Positions 14,856 through 22,555 of a stretch of DNA of 64,000 bases are shown one piece after another. The notes beneath the pieces were generated by a model. It saw only the letters and a list, made by a program, of their open reading frames with translations, was not told where the DNA came from and ran no database searches. Source of the DNA: Syntrophobacter fumaroxidans MPOB (GTDB lineage Bacteria > Desulfobacterota > Syntrophobacteria > Syntrophobacterales > Syntrophobacteraceae). The first letter of the stretch is position 1. Each line of letters begins with the position of its first letter. The position numbers were made by a program, and so were the translations under genes. The stretch spans positions 4,018,001-4,082,000 of the forward strand of contig NC_008554.1 in the NCBI RefSeq assembly GCF_000014965.1. The letters run 5' to 3'.

Positions 14856-16364
14856 ATGAGAATAGTCATAATCGAAGATGATCCCCATCTTGGGAAACTG
14901 CTGGACGAATGTCTCCATCACCTCGGCCACGAAAAAGTCCAGCTTTGCGTCTCGGGGCGTGAAGCACGTTTGGCCATGGAACAGGAGACGTTCGATTGTG
15001 CGTTTATTGACTTGAAACTGCCGGACATAAACGGTCTGGAGCTCCTCGAGGAATTCAAACGGCGTGATCCGCGACTGCCGGTCGTGATGATGAGCGGTTT
15101 TCCAACGATGCATGCCACGATTGAAGCCATGCAGAAGGGCGCATCGGACTTTCTGACGAAACCGTTCACGATGCAAAACGTGGTATTGGCCCTCGAGCGA
15201 ATCACCAAGGAACGCACCCTGCTGATGGAAAACCTTGGCCTCCTGATGGAATGCGAAGCCAGGAAGGAACTGCAACTGGTCAACCTCGAGCTGGAGGAAA
15301 AGATTCGAGAGCAGTTCAAGCTGTTCGAAATATCCACGGAAATCGATGAAGCCCGTTCCAGCGAGGACCTGTATCCCTGCATCGTGAGGCTGGCATCGGG
15401 TTTGGGCAGCATTGTGAAGGCGGGGTTCTTCGTGTTGCCCAGAGGGCAGAGGAGTATCGTTCGCATGGCCGAGCACGGCCCCGGCGTGAACGGATCGAGC
15501 CCTTCGATTTTCTCGATTCCGGATGATTCGCTCAGGAAGGTGTTTCTCGATGATGCCGGCCACTTCTTTCTCCCGCGCCACAAGGTGGAGGCGTACTCTC
15601 CGCTGCCGGGCGACTTTGCCGTGGAGGGGAGCGCGTTGAGCTGCTGGCCGGTCCGCATCAGGGGTGAGCTGTTCGGCTTCCTCGCGGCCTGTCACAACGG
15701 GGGAAACAGCAGCCTGCCGCCGACGGATATGAAACTGCTCGATTTCCTGGTGAAAAAATCCGCGCTCGCCATCGAAAATATGGCACTCTATGAGAGTCTT
15801 ATCGCCAATTTTTATGGTATTCTGAGATCGCTCGTCAATGCGCTCGAAGCCAAGGACCCCTATACCGGGAAGCACTCCGAGCGGGTGACCCGATACGCCA
15901 TCTCCATCGGGAGGAAAATGGGCTTGTCCGGCACACAGGTGGAGTCGCTCAATACGATCTGCCATTTGCACGATATCGGCAAGATCGGCATCCGGGACAA
16001 CATCCTGAACAAGACCGGAGCCTTGACGGTTGAGGAATACGAGTTGATCAAGCAACATCCGGTCATAGGGGAGACCATTGTGGCCGAGCTCGGACTGAGT
16101 GCCGAGGAAAGAGCCATCATCAGGTATCATCACGAACGCTGGAACGGTGAGGGCTACCCCGATGGTCTCTCCCGGGATGAGATCCCGCTGCTGGCGCGTA
16201 TTGTGGCCGTTGCGGATGCGTTCGACGCCATGACCACGAAACGGGCGTACCGGGAAGGCATGTCCCGGTCCGAAGCTGTCCTGGAGCTGCAAAGGCACAG
16301 CGGCACGCAATTCGATCCGGCGGTGATCGATGCCTTTTTGGAAACCATCCGGACCAAGGCCTGA
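14856..16364 (+). CDS. Response regulator with HD-GYP phosphodiesterase domain
   Basis: 502 aa. Receiver domain at residues 1-120 (acidic pocket EDD at 7-9, phospho-acceptor Asp52 in CAFIDLKLP, Lys in FLTKPF). Residues ~130-310 form a coiled-coil-like linker and a GAF-like region. Residues ~315-500 are an HD-GYP domain: HSERVTRYA, CHLHDIGKIGI, KQHPVIGE, YHHERWNGEGYPDGL and VADAFDAMTTKRAYR, with both the HD pair and the GYP triad intact, so it should hydrolyse cyclic di-GMP. Its neighbours (small kinase, CheD, FlgM) place it in motility control. The ribosome site is weak (GGCGGGAC). Confidence 0.93.
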   Translation: MRIVIIEDDPHLGKLLDECLHHLGHEKVQLCVSGREARLAMEQETFDCAFIDLKLPDINGLELLEEFKRRDPRLPVVMMSGFPTMHATIEAMQKGASDFLTKPFTMQNVVLALERITKERTLLMENLGLLMECEARKELQLVNLELEEKIREQFKLFEISTEIDEARSSEDLYPCIVRLASGLGSIVKAGFFVLPRGQRSIVRMAEHGPGVNGSSPSIFSIPDDSLRKVFLDDAGHFFLPRHKVEAYSPLPGDFAVEGSALSCWPVRIRGELFGFLAACHNGGNSSLPPTDMKLLDFLVKKSALAIENMALYESLIANFYGILRSLVNALEAKDPYTGKHSERVTRYAISIGRKMGLSGTQVESLNTICHLHDIGKIGIRDNILNKTGALTVEEYELIKQHPVIGETIVAELGLSAEERAIIRYHHERWNGEGYPDGLSRDEIPLLARIVAVADAFDAMTTKRAYREGMSRSEAVLELQRHSGTQFDPAVIDAFLETIRTKA

Positions 16365-16580
16365 GGTCCTGTCGGGAAGTTGACGTCAGGCACCGGTTCC
16401 TGACCGGCCCTTCCCCGCGGGCCGGTCGGCCGGGTGCGAGGCAGACCATTCCTCCAATTACCCCTGGCGCGACTTTACCCTCACGTGGTTCTGTTTCTGT
16501 CGGGCCGAGGAACACTCTGTCCGGGTCAACGCTTCGCAGACGTGTACAGCACCTCCAGATGTTTTCGATTCGAGTGCATT

Positions 16581-17408
16581 ATGAAATATGCGAATTTCCC
16601 GGAAACCCCCGAGGATCTTGACGTTTTCTACGAAAAATGCCTGGAAGCGTTGTTCGAAAAGGACCGACTGGCTTATCTCGGCCATTTCCTCAAAGGTCTC
16701 ATCCACAATATCAACGGACCACTGCAGAATATCTCCATGCTGCTGGAGATCCTGATCCGGGGATTGGACGCTCAGGACGCATTCATGCGCTCCCACTGCA
16801 AAACCGATACGGAGGAATGGGATGAGCTGATGCTCAAGCAACGCACGCGGTTCACGCACCTGCACCAGCAGATTGCCGGTGTGGCGCAGATGTTGCGGGA
16901 TTTTATGGTGATCTACGAGGTGGAGCGCAAAGGGACGGAACTGGAGCTCAACCTTGTGCTCACCAAATTGACCAATGTGTTTCGCGCCGATCTGTTTTTC
17001 AAACACCAGGTTGAGCTCGATTTGCGCTTGACCAAGAATTTGCCGATGCTCCATATCCCAGGCCGCTGCCTTATCCCGGTGCTCATCCATCTGATCAGGA
17101 ATGCTCTCGTCGCCATGCGGGGGGCGAAGCGCAAGAAGCTCACCATCGAATCCCTGGCGATGGACGGCAAGGTGACGGTTGTTTTCAAGGATACCGGCTG
17201 TGGGTCGAGCGGCAATGAGGAAATGTGGTCCGGACTCTTCTATTCCATGTGGGAGAATCCCATGCCCGAAGGGGAGGAAGAGAAACATTCGGGGTTCGGC
17301 CTGTTTGCCGTGGAGCGCCTCCTTGAGCCTTACGGGGGTAAGATCCGGTTCGAACGCGAGGAGGAGGGAACCCGGGTAATCCTGGAAATACCGGTGAACC
17401 GTCGCTAG
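16581..17408 (+). CDS. Small histidine-kinase-like protein without sensor domain
   Basis: 275 aa, soluble. A dimerisation/phosphorylation-like helix carries GLIHNINGPLQNISML near residues 40-55 (H-N-x-N-x-P, like kinase H-boxes), followed by a HATPase part with LIHLIRNALVAM (N box), KDTGCGS (G1 box) and HSGFGLFAVERLLEPYGG (G2 box). No transmembrane or PAS/GAF input domain is visible, so the input probably comes through a partner. The frame extends to 16434, but the ATG at 16581 starts the folded part; its ribosome site is poor. It follows the HD-GYP regulator by 216 bases and may phosphorylate it. Confidence 0.75.
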   Translation: MKYANFPETPEDLDVFYEKCLEALFEKDRLAYLGHFLKGLIHNINGPLQNISMLLEILIRGLDAQDAFMRSHCKTDTEEWDELMLKQRTRFTHLHQQIAGVAQMLRDFMVIYEVERKGTELELNLVLTKLTNVFRADLFFKHQVELDLRLTKNLPMLHIPGRCLIPVLIHLIRNALVAMRGAKRKKLTIESLAMDGKVTVVFKDTGCGSSGNEEMWSGLFYSMWENPMPEGEEEKHSGFGLFAVERLLEPYGGKIRFEREEEGTRVILEIPVNRR

Positions 17409-17599
17409 CTCGTTCTCCCCCTTGAAAATGCGCTCGATTTCGGTTTTGATGTGTCGGACCGACGTCGTGCGATGCGCAGGTCGAGGGTGCCGTCGGGGCC
17501 AGCCATGATCGCGGTTCGGATGAAGGGCGGGGTGATTCGTGCGTTGAGCCGCTCCTGGAGGGATGCAACGCAACACGGGGAAAGAGATCGGTTGGGGCG

Positions 17600-18127
17600 A
17601 TGAGAAATCAGTTGGCAGAAAAGGAAATTCCTGAGCTCAGGGAATACTTTCTGAGGCCGGGATTTATCTTTGTGTCGAGACAGCCCAGCCTGATTTCAAC
17701 GGTGCTGGGGTCGTGCGTTGCCGTCTGCCTCCGTGATAACCTCAGGGAATTCGGTGGGATGAATCACTTCCTGTTTCCGCTGGTGGAAGACCCCGAACAG
17801 GCCACCGCGAAATTCGGTAATGTTGCCACCAATGCCTTGGTCCGGTCGTTCCTGAAGATGGGGAGCGATCCCGAAGACCTGGAAGCGCAGATCTTCGGCG
17901 GCGCGCTACTGGCCGACGGCCTGACGAGTGCCGCGGAAGTGAGCCATGCCAACGTGGCGATTGCCCGGCACGTCCTGCAAAGATGCGGAGTCCGCGTCGT
18001 TTCCGAAGATGTTGGCGGCAATAAGGGACGAAAGCTTGTATACAATAGTTATACCAACCAGGTAATGGTCATCCGGGTGGAGAGGATCAGAAGCGGAGAC
18101 TGGTATCCTTATCACGGGTCTCGATAA
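17600..18127 (+). CDS. cheD: Chemoreceptor glutamine deamidase CheD
   Basis: Deamidates glutamines of methyl-accepting chemotaxis proteins and can bind CheC or CheY. 175 aa. The catalytic Cys39 lies in STVLGSCVAVCL and the catalytic His56 in GGMNHFLFP; the 17-residue spacing equals that in characterised CheD. Also seen: AQIFGGA, and GGNKGRKLVYNSYTNQV near the C terminus. The N terminus is about 12 residues longer than the shortest family members. Chemoreceptor and CheC genes are not in the window. The neighbours are signalling genes upstream and flgM downstream. Confidence 0.92.
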   Translation: MRNQLAEKEIPELREYFLRPGFIFVSRQPSLISTVLGSCVAVCLRDNLREFGGMNHFLFPLVEDPEQATAKFGNVATNALVRSFLKMGSDPEDLEAQIFGGALLADGLTSAAEVSHANVAIARHVLQRCGVRVVSEDVGGNKGRKLVYNSYTNQVMVIRVERIRSGDWYPYHGSR

Positions 18128-18286
18128 AGGTGCCGGAGGGGGTTGTGCGGCAGGGCCGGCAATGCCCGAGTGATAGAATACGGTTTCGCGGCAGAAAACG
18201 GTTCTTGGTCGCCGAGCCGGGTTCCCATGGGCATCCGGATGAACGTTAACCCTGCAAAATTTGTGGCTTGAGCAACGGTTGCCTCC

Positions 18287-18314
18287 TAAAGTATTCTCCC
18301 TTGGAGACCGATTA
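18287..18314 (+). promoter_or_regulatory. Sigma-28 (FliA) promoter candidate for the flgM operon
   Basis: TAAAGTAT at 18287-18294, 12 bases, then ACCGATTA at 18307-18314. The flagellar sigma consensus is TAAAGTTT, 11 bases, GCCGATAA, so seven of eight and six of eight positions agree with one extra spacer base. It sits 22 bases before the ATG at 18337, so it also decides that start against the upstream TTG at 18268. Confidence 0.65.
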
Positions 18315-18336
18315 CATCATTGAGGGAGACAACCCC

Positions 18337-18594
18337 ATGATGATAACGGATTATCTGGTTCAAAGCCTGCTTCGCACATACGGAAAACGGTTGCGGCGTC
18401 GGTCCCGTGATTCGGGCAAGGCGGAAGTCGGCGAGGACGCGATAGCCCGTGAGAGAATGGCTATTCCCGACGATATCAGGCATCGTATGGTCATGGAACG
18501 GATGACTTCCCTGGCGCTTGAAAAAGCCTATCCTCGAGAAGAAGTATACATGGGAGGAGAACGGTCTCCCGACGAAGAAAATCCGCTCAGCTGA
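18337..18594 (+). CDS. Small basic protein of unknown function, co-transcribed with flgM
   Basis: 85 aa, charged, no signal peptide or membrane segment. N-terminal MMITDYLVQSLLRTYGKRLRRRSR looks like an amphipathic basic helix; the C-terminal part (RHRMVMERMTSLALEKAYPRE) is again helical. I do not recognise a named family. The ATG at 18337 has GGGAG 8-9 bases upstream and lies just downstream of the sigma-28-like promoter, so the longer reading from TTG 18268 is unlikely. It precedes flgM by 60 bases. A role in flagellar gene control or assembly is inferred only from position. Confidence 0.65.
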   Translation: MMITDYLVQSLLRTYGKRLRRRSRDSGKAEVGEDAIARERMAIPDDIRHRMVMERMTSLALEKAYPREEVYMGGERSPDEENPLS

Positions 18595-18654
18595 CAAAAC
18601 GGACAAAAAAGATTCCCCTGCCGTGGGGTGGGGAATGCTCTGAAAGGTATACCG

Positions 18655-18927
18655 ATGGGAACGAGAAAGAACTCGGATCACCCGGGTCGCGGTACGAGAT
18701 GGCTTGAGGAAAAGGCCAACGGCAAGGCTCGACATGGAAAAAGGACCGCATCCGCAACCGATGACACTGCGCTCATCACGACTCAAGTCGCCAGGATAGT
18801 GGAGGAAATTGTGAGTGGAGAGGTTCGGCCCGAGCGAATACGGTCTATCAAGAGTCTCATCGAAAACGATGCCTACACCATTCAACCTGATGAAATCGCA
18901 CGGAAGATGCTGGGAGAGCTCTGGTAG
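18655..18927 (+). CDS. flgM: Anti-sigma-28 factor FlgM
   Basis: FlgM binds FliA and holds back late flagellar genes until it is exported through the finished hook-basal body. 90 aa. The diagnostic part is the C-terminal half: VARIVEEIVSGEVRPERIRSIKSLIENDAYTIQPDEIARKMLGELW (given here in pieces: ERIRSIKSLIENDAYTI and PDEIARKMLGEL), which matches the FliA-binding helices. The N-terminal half is polar and probably disordered, as usual. AAAGGT lies 7 bases before the ATG at 18655. Likely transcribed from the sigma-28-type promoter at 18287, which would give the classical autoregulatory loop. Confidence 0.88.
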   Translation: MGTRKNSDHPGRGTRWLEEKANGKARHGKRTASATDDTALITTQVARIVEEIVSGEVRPERIRSIKSLIENDAYTIQPDEIARKMLGELW

Positions 18928-18992
18928 ACGTTCATGACGCCCCGGCAGGGATTCGTGCCCCCGGTCCGCATGTTTTTCCCGCAACGGTTTTC

Positions 18993-19616
18993 TCATGCTC
19001 GAAAATCACCCGTTCCCGATTTTTTCTTGAGCCTCAACAGCCCGGGGCTCTGATGAAAATACATGTGCGGCGACTTCGCACCGAGCCCCAGGAAGTATTT
19101 TTCCAGGTCGTCGAAGAGCACCGGCTTCACGGGCCATGTGAATTCCTTTTCCATGGCCTGGAGCGCACTCCAGCGTTCCGCCGTCTCCGGGTCGGCGCGC
19201 AGGATTCCTTCCTTGATCTTGTCGCAGAAGAACATGGCGCAGGAAATGGGACGAATGCGCCACATGCACCCGCCGTTTCCCAGATAGACGCATCTTCCGG
19301 TGCGATTCGCCCGCCTGAGCACGCTGAAGAGGGCGTCCGTTTCACGCCGCTCCGAGAACAGGGTGTTGACGACGTGATCGGCAAAGAAGGTGAAGATGCT
19401 TTCGAAGCCGCAGCATGCGCTCATCCCGGTATCGAAACAGATGGTCCTGCAGGCGGCCGCAATGAGCTCGTCCTGGAAGCGATCCAACCCGGCCCTGAAC
19501 CGGAGATAGTCCAGGCAGCCTTCCTTCAGCCTTTCGACTTCACTTGCCGCCAGAGCATCGCAGGTCCCCCTGACGGCTTGAAGGCTTATCCATTGATCCT
19601 GATTGTACTCGCCCAT
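18993..19616 (-). CDS. Cysteine-cluster protein (YkgJ-like)
   Basis: 207 aa with conserved cysteines spread as in Fe-S/zinc cysteine-cluster proteins: CRTICFDTGMSACCGFE near residues 60-76, then CVYLGNGGCMWRIRPISCAMFFCDK near 110-135, the C-x(n)-C...RP..C pattern of the YkgJ-type family (possible Fe-S cluster). No signal peptide. The frame is open to 19751; the ATG at 19616 has GGAG at good spacing and is preferred, but the ATG at 19640 is possible. Function unknown; convergent with flgM and divergent from cutA. Confidence 0.7.
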   Translation of the reverse strand: MGEYNQDQWISLQAVRGTCDALAASEVERLKEGCLDYLRFRAGLDRFQDELIAAACRTICFDTGMSACCGFESIFTFFADHVVNTLFSERRETDALFSVLRRANRTGRCVYLGNGGCMWRIRPISCAMFFCDKIKEGILRADPETAERWSALQAMEKEFTWPVKPVLFDDLEKYFLGLGAKSPHMYFHQSPGLLRLKKKSGTGDFRA

Positions 19617-19987
19617 GCGCGTCGCTCCATTGGGATTCATTCCGGCCCGCCTCGTTTTGCGCCGATCCCTCATCGCGCGATCTCGAAGGCGGATCGGTAT
19701 CGCACGCCCATTGGCAAGTTCTGCGCCGTCCACTGCCGGAGCGCTCACCATCCGGTCTCATCGGTCCCGATCCGGGAACCCGCGCGAGCAGGGGTTCCGC
19801 CCGAGGGAGGAAATCCCTTCCAAAACGGCCTCCCCTGGGCTAAGTTTGCCCTGGAAGAGGAGATCCTGACCTGCAAAAGGGATATGCGCACCATTTGACC
19901 GCGGGGTGCCGATGCCAGGCAGGAACGCCCGCGTTCAGAGACATCTGAGCGTTTCACGAAACCCCCCTGATCCGGGAGGCTGAACGA

Positions 19988-20308
19988 ATGATGGCGGAAG
20001 TGTCGGTCGTTCTGGTCACTGCCGGCGGAGAGGAACAAGCTTCTCTGCTGGCCGTAAAGCTGGTGGAAGAAGAGCTGGCTGCCTGTGTCAATATCATTCC
20101 TCGTATTCGATCCGTGTACCGGTGGAAGAACGAGATTTGCGATGAAGAGGAGTTTCTGCTCGTGATGAAGATTCGGTCCTCCGTTTTTTCGAAGCTTCAG
20201 GCGCGGGTCAGGGAACTGCACACCTATGAAGTTCCCGAAATCGTTCGGATTCCGATCGCGGAAGGACTGCCCGACTACCTTGATTGGGTTCGGGACAATT
20301 CCCGGTGA
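19988..20308 (+). CDS. cutA: Divalent cation tolerance protein CutA
   Basis: 106 aa, trimeric PII-like fold. Seen: SVVLVTAGGEEQA, LVEEELAACVNIIPRIRSVYRWKNEI, EEFLLVMKI, ELHTYEVPEIVRIPIAEGLPDYLDWV. These cover the whole CutA1 family, including the copper-region histidine/cysteine context AACVN and HTYEVPEI. Strong GGGAGG site before the ATG; a second ATG follows immediately. Role in metal tolerance is historical and not firmly assigned. Ends 24 bases from the convergent hisD stop. Confidence 0.93.
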   Translation: MMAEVSVVLVTAGGEEQASLLAVKLVEEELAACVNIIPRIRSVYRWKNEICDEEEFLLVMKIRSSVFSKLQARVRELHTYEVPEIVRIPIAEGLPDYLDWVRDNSR

Positions 20309-20332
20309 ACGAGCGTGCATTTCGCCCCTGCG

Positions 20333-21637
20333 TCAGGGTTTCATCCTCACACGGATCGAGGCGGCATGGGCTTCGAGCCCTTCCATTTCGGCCATGCGGA
20401 CGATAGCCTCCGCGTCGCGCCGGAACGCATTTCCGGAAAATGAAATCACGCTGGTCCTCTTGAGGAAGTTTTCGACGCCCAGGGCTGAGGCGAACCGGGC
20501 GGTTCCCGCGGTGGGGAGCACGTGATTGGGCCCCGCGAAGTAGTCTCCCACGGCTTCCGGAGTCCACTCGCCCATGAAGACCGCCCCCGCGTTCCTGATC
20601 TTGCCAAGACACGCCCACGGATCGCACACCTGAAGCTCCAGATGCTCGGGAGCGATACCGTTGGCCAGTTCCAACGCCTGATCCAGGTCTTCCGCCAGGA
20701 ATATGGCACCGTAATCGCGCAGCGCCCGGCGGGCGATTTCTTGCCGCGGCAGCCGGAGCAGTTGCTCCTCGAGGCTGGCGGCTACTTTTTCGGCCAGGGA
20801 CGCCTCCGTGGTGATCAGGACGGCGCTTGCCATGGGATCGTGCTCGGCCTGGCTGAGCAGATCCGCCGCAATGTATCGGGGGTTGCCGCGATCGTCGGCG
20901 ACAACGAGAATTTCACTCGGGCCTGCGAGCATGTCTATGCCCACTGCTCCCCAAACCAGTTTCTTGGCCAGGGAAACATAGATGTTGCCGGGTCCGACGA
21001 CGACGTCGACTTTGCGCACGGATTCCGTGCCGTAGGCGAGAGCGGCGATGCCCCAGGCGCTGCCGGCCCTGTGGATGCGGGTTATGCCCACCTCTGCGGC
21101 CGCGACCAGAAGGGCCGGGCTCACGCTTCCGTCCGCGCGCGGCGGAGTGACCATGGCGATGTCCCGCACGCCGGCGAGGCGTGCCGGTATGCCGTTCATG
21201 AGGACGGACGAGAGGAGCGGCGTTTCCCCCGCCTGCCCCCCGGGAATGTAAAGTCCCGCGGCTTCAACCGGCCGCACCATCTGTCCGAGGAATGTCCCGT
21301 CGGGCTTGGTGATGAAATGCGAAGGACGCAGTTGCTGGCGATGAAAGGCCTCGATGTTTGCCATCGCCTCTTGGATGATTCCGAGAAGCTCGGGGTCGAC
21401 CGCGTCATAAGCCGACCGGATTTCCTCGGGTGAAACCGTGAGCCGTTCGGCGTCAAGCTCGGAGGCGTCGAATTGCCTGGTGTAGCGGAGCAGGGCGTCG
21501 TCACCGTTTGCCTTGACGTCGAGAAGGATTTCAATGACGCTCTTTTCAAGGGCGACGTCGGGGCCCATTTTGCGCGACGCGATGACAGCCAGGCGGCTGT
21601 CGGCTTCCACCGATGGATAAGAAATGGCTTCGAGCAC
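20333..21637 (-). CDS. hisD: Histidinol dehydrogenase
   Basis: Last two steps of histidine biosynthesis, histidinol to histidine with two NAD. 434 aa, full length. Seen: LYIPGGQAGETPLLSSVLMN, VVGPGNIYVSLAKKLVWGAVGIDMLAGPSEILVV (given in pieces: VVVGPGNIYV and IDMLAGPSEILV), LLSQAEHDPMASAVLI with zinc ligands Gln/His, GIAPEHLEL with the catalytic Glu-His, and GPNHVLPT. It starts at GTG 21637 directly after the TAA of rlpA, with GGAGG upstream, so translation is probably coupled. No other his biosynthesis gene is adjacent; it ends a minus-strand run that begins with hisS. Confidence 0.95.
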   Translation of the reverse strand: MLEAISYPSVEADSRLAVIASRKMGPDVALEKSVIEILLDVKANGDDALLRYTRQFDASELDAERLTVSPEEIRSAYDAVDPELLGIIQEAMANIEAFHRQQLRPSHFITKPDGTFLGQMVRPVEAAGLYIPGGQAGETPLLSSVLMNGIPARLAGVRDIAMVTPPRADGSVSPALLVAAAEVGITRIHRAGSAWGIAALAYGTESVRKVDVVVGPGNIYVSLAKKLVWGAVGIDMLAGPSEILVVADDRGNPRYIAADLLSQAEHDPMASAVLITTEASLAEKVAASLEEQLLRLPRQEIARRALRDYGAIFLAEDLDQALELANGIAPEHLELQVCDPWACLGKIRNAGAVFMGEWTPEAVGDYFAGPNHVLPTAGTARFASALGVENFLKRTSVISFSGNAFRRDAEAIVRMAEMEGLEAHAASIRVRMKP

Positions 21638-22417
21638 TTATTGTCCCTCCACTGCCACGATGAACGCATCGCTGAAACCGTGAATGCGCAGAGAATCGAG
21701 TTCTTTGCGGGCCAGGAGCAAATCCCTGTACATCCCCACCTGCACGCGGTGGAGAATGCACCCTTTTTCATAGGCCTGGACGATCTGAGCCCCATCGAAA
21801 TGCCTTGACATCCTGTCCTTTAGCTTCAAGGCGTTCGGCTGTTCCCGGAAGGCTCCAATCTGGATGGTGAATTGGCCGTAACGGAAAGACGGGACCGGAT
21901 CCACCCTCCAGTATGTGTTCGTGCCCAGCTTCTCCTCGGACGCGTATTGAACCGCTTCCACCCTGACCCTTGCCGTCCCTTTCCGATAGGAATCGAGTTC
22001 CTGGGCTCCGCGGCAGGAGAGGTCGATGATCCTGCCGGCCACGAAAGGTCCCCGGTCGTTTATCCTCAGGATCGTGGACCGGTGGTTTTCGAGATTGGTG
22101 ACCTTGACGTACGTGCCCAGGGGAAGCGTCTTGTGGGCGGCGGTCATGGCGAACATGTCGTAGCGTTCGCCGCATGCCGTCGGCCTTCCGTGGAAGTCCG
22201 ACCCGTACCAGCTGGCGGTGCCTTCCTCGACGTAGCCTTCGGCGGAAGGAAGGGGATAGTACCAGATCCCGTTGATCTGGTAAGGTCTTTGCGTTCGCAG
22301 GCCGGAAACCGGTGGAGAGGGCGTGGGGGGCGGAGGCGGAGGCGTCCTGGTGCAGCCGGCCGCAAGAACGGCGAGCAGGAGGCCGATACCGACGCGTGTT
22401 CTCCAAGGCATTCTCAC
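21638..22417 (-). CDS. rlpA: RlpA-like lipoprotein with SPOR domain
   Basis: Septal lytic-transglycosylase-type lipoprotein of 259 aa. Signal with lipobox LAAGC (Cys22), a Pro-rich linker, then the double-psi beta-barrel: EEGTASWYGSDFHGRPTACGERYDM, AAHKTLPLGTYVKVTNL, RINDRGPFVAGRIIDLS (all RlpA marks, including the Asp of the active-site region), and a C-terminal SPOR domain from about residue 180 (FTIQIGAFREQPNALKL, HRVQVGMYRD) that binds denuded glycan at division sites. Start is GTG 22417 or the ATG six bases inside. Acts in the outer membrane at the septum. Abuts hisD. Confidence 0.92.
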   Translation of the reverse strand: MRMPWRTRVGIGLLLAVLAAGCTRTPPPPPPTPSPPVSGLRTQRPYQINGIWYYPLPSAEGYVEEGTASWYGSDFHGRPTACGERYDMFAMTAAHKTLPLGTYVKVTNLENHRSTILRINDRGPFVAGRIIDLSCRGAQELDSYRKGTARVRVEAVQYASEEKLGTNTYWRVDPVPSFRYGQFTIQIGAFREQPNALKLKDRMSRHFDGAQIVQAYEKGCILHRVQVGMYRDLLLARKELDSLRIHGFSDAFIVAVEGQ

Positions 22418-22555
22418 GAGCCCACTCTATCCTCTCGAGGCTGGTGCCGGTCCTGTGCCGCCGCCGATCGTCCCGCCACCGGCGAAACCGCCGTCGGCTC
22501 ATGGCCGTTCGCGGGAGTGGCGGGCTCTCATCGACTCAATCTCAGCCCCGGGCTC

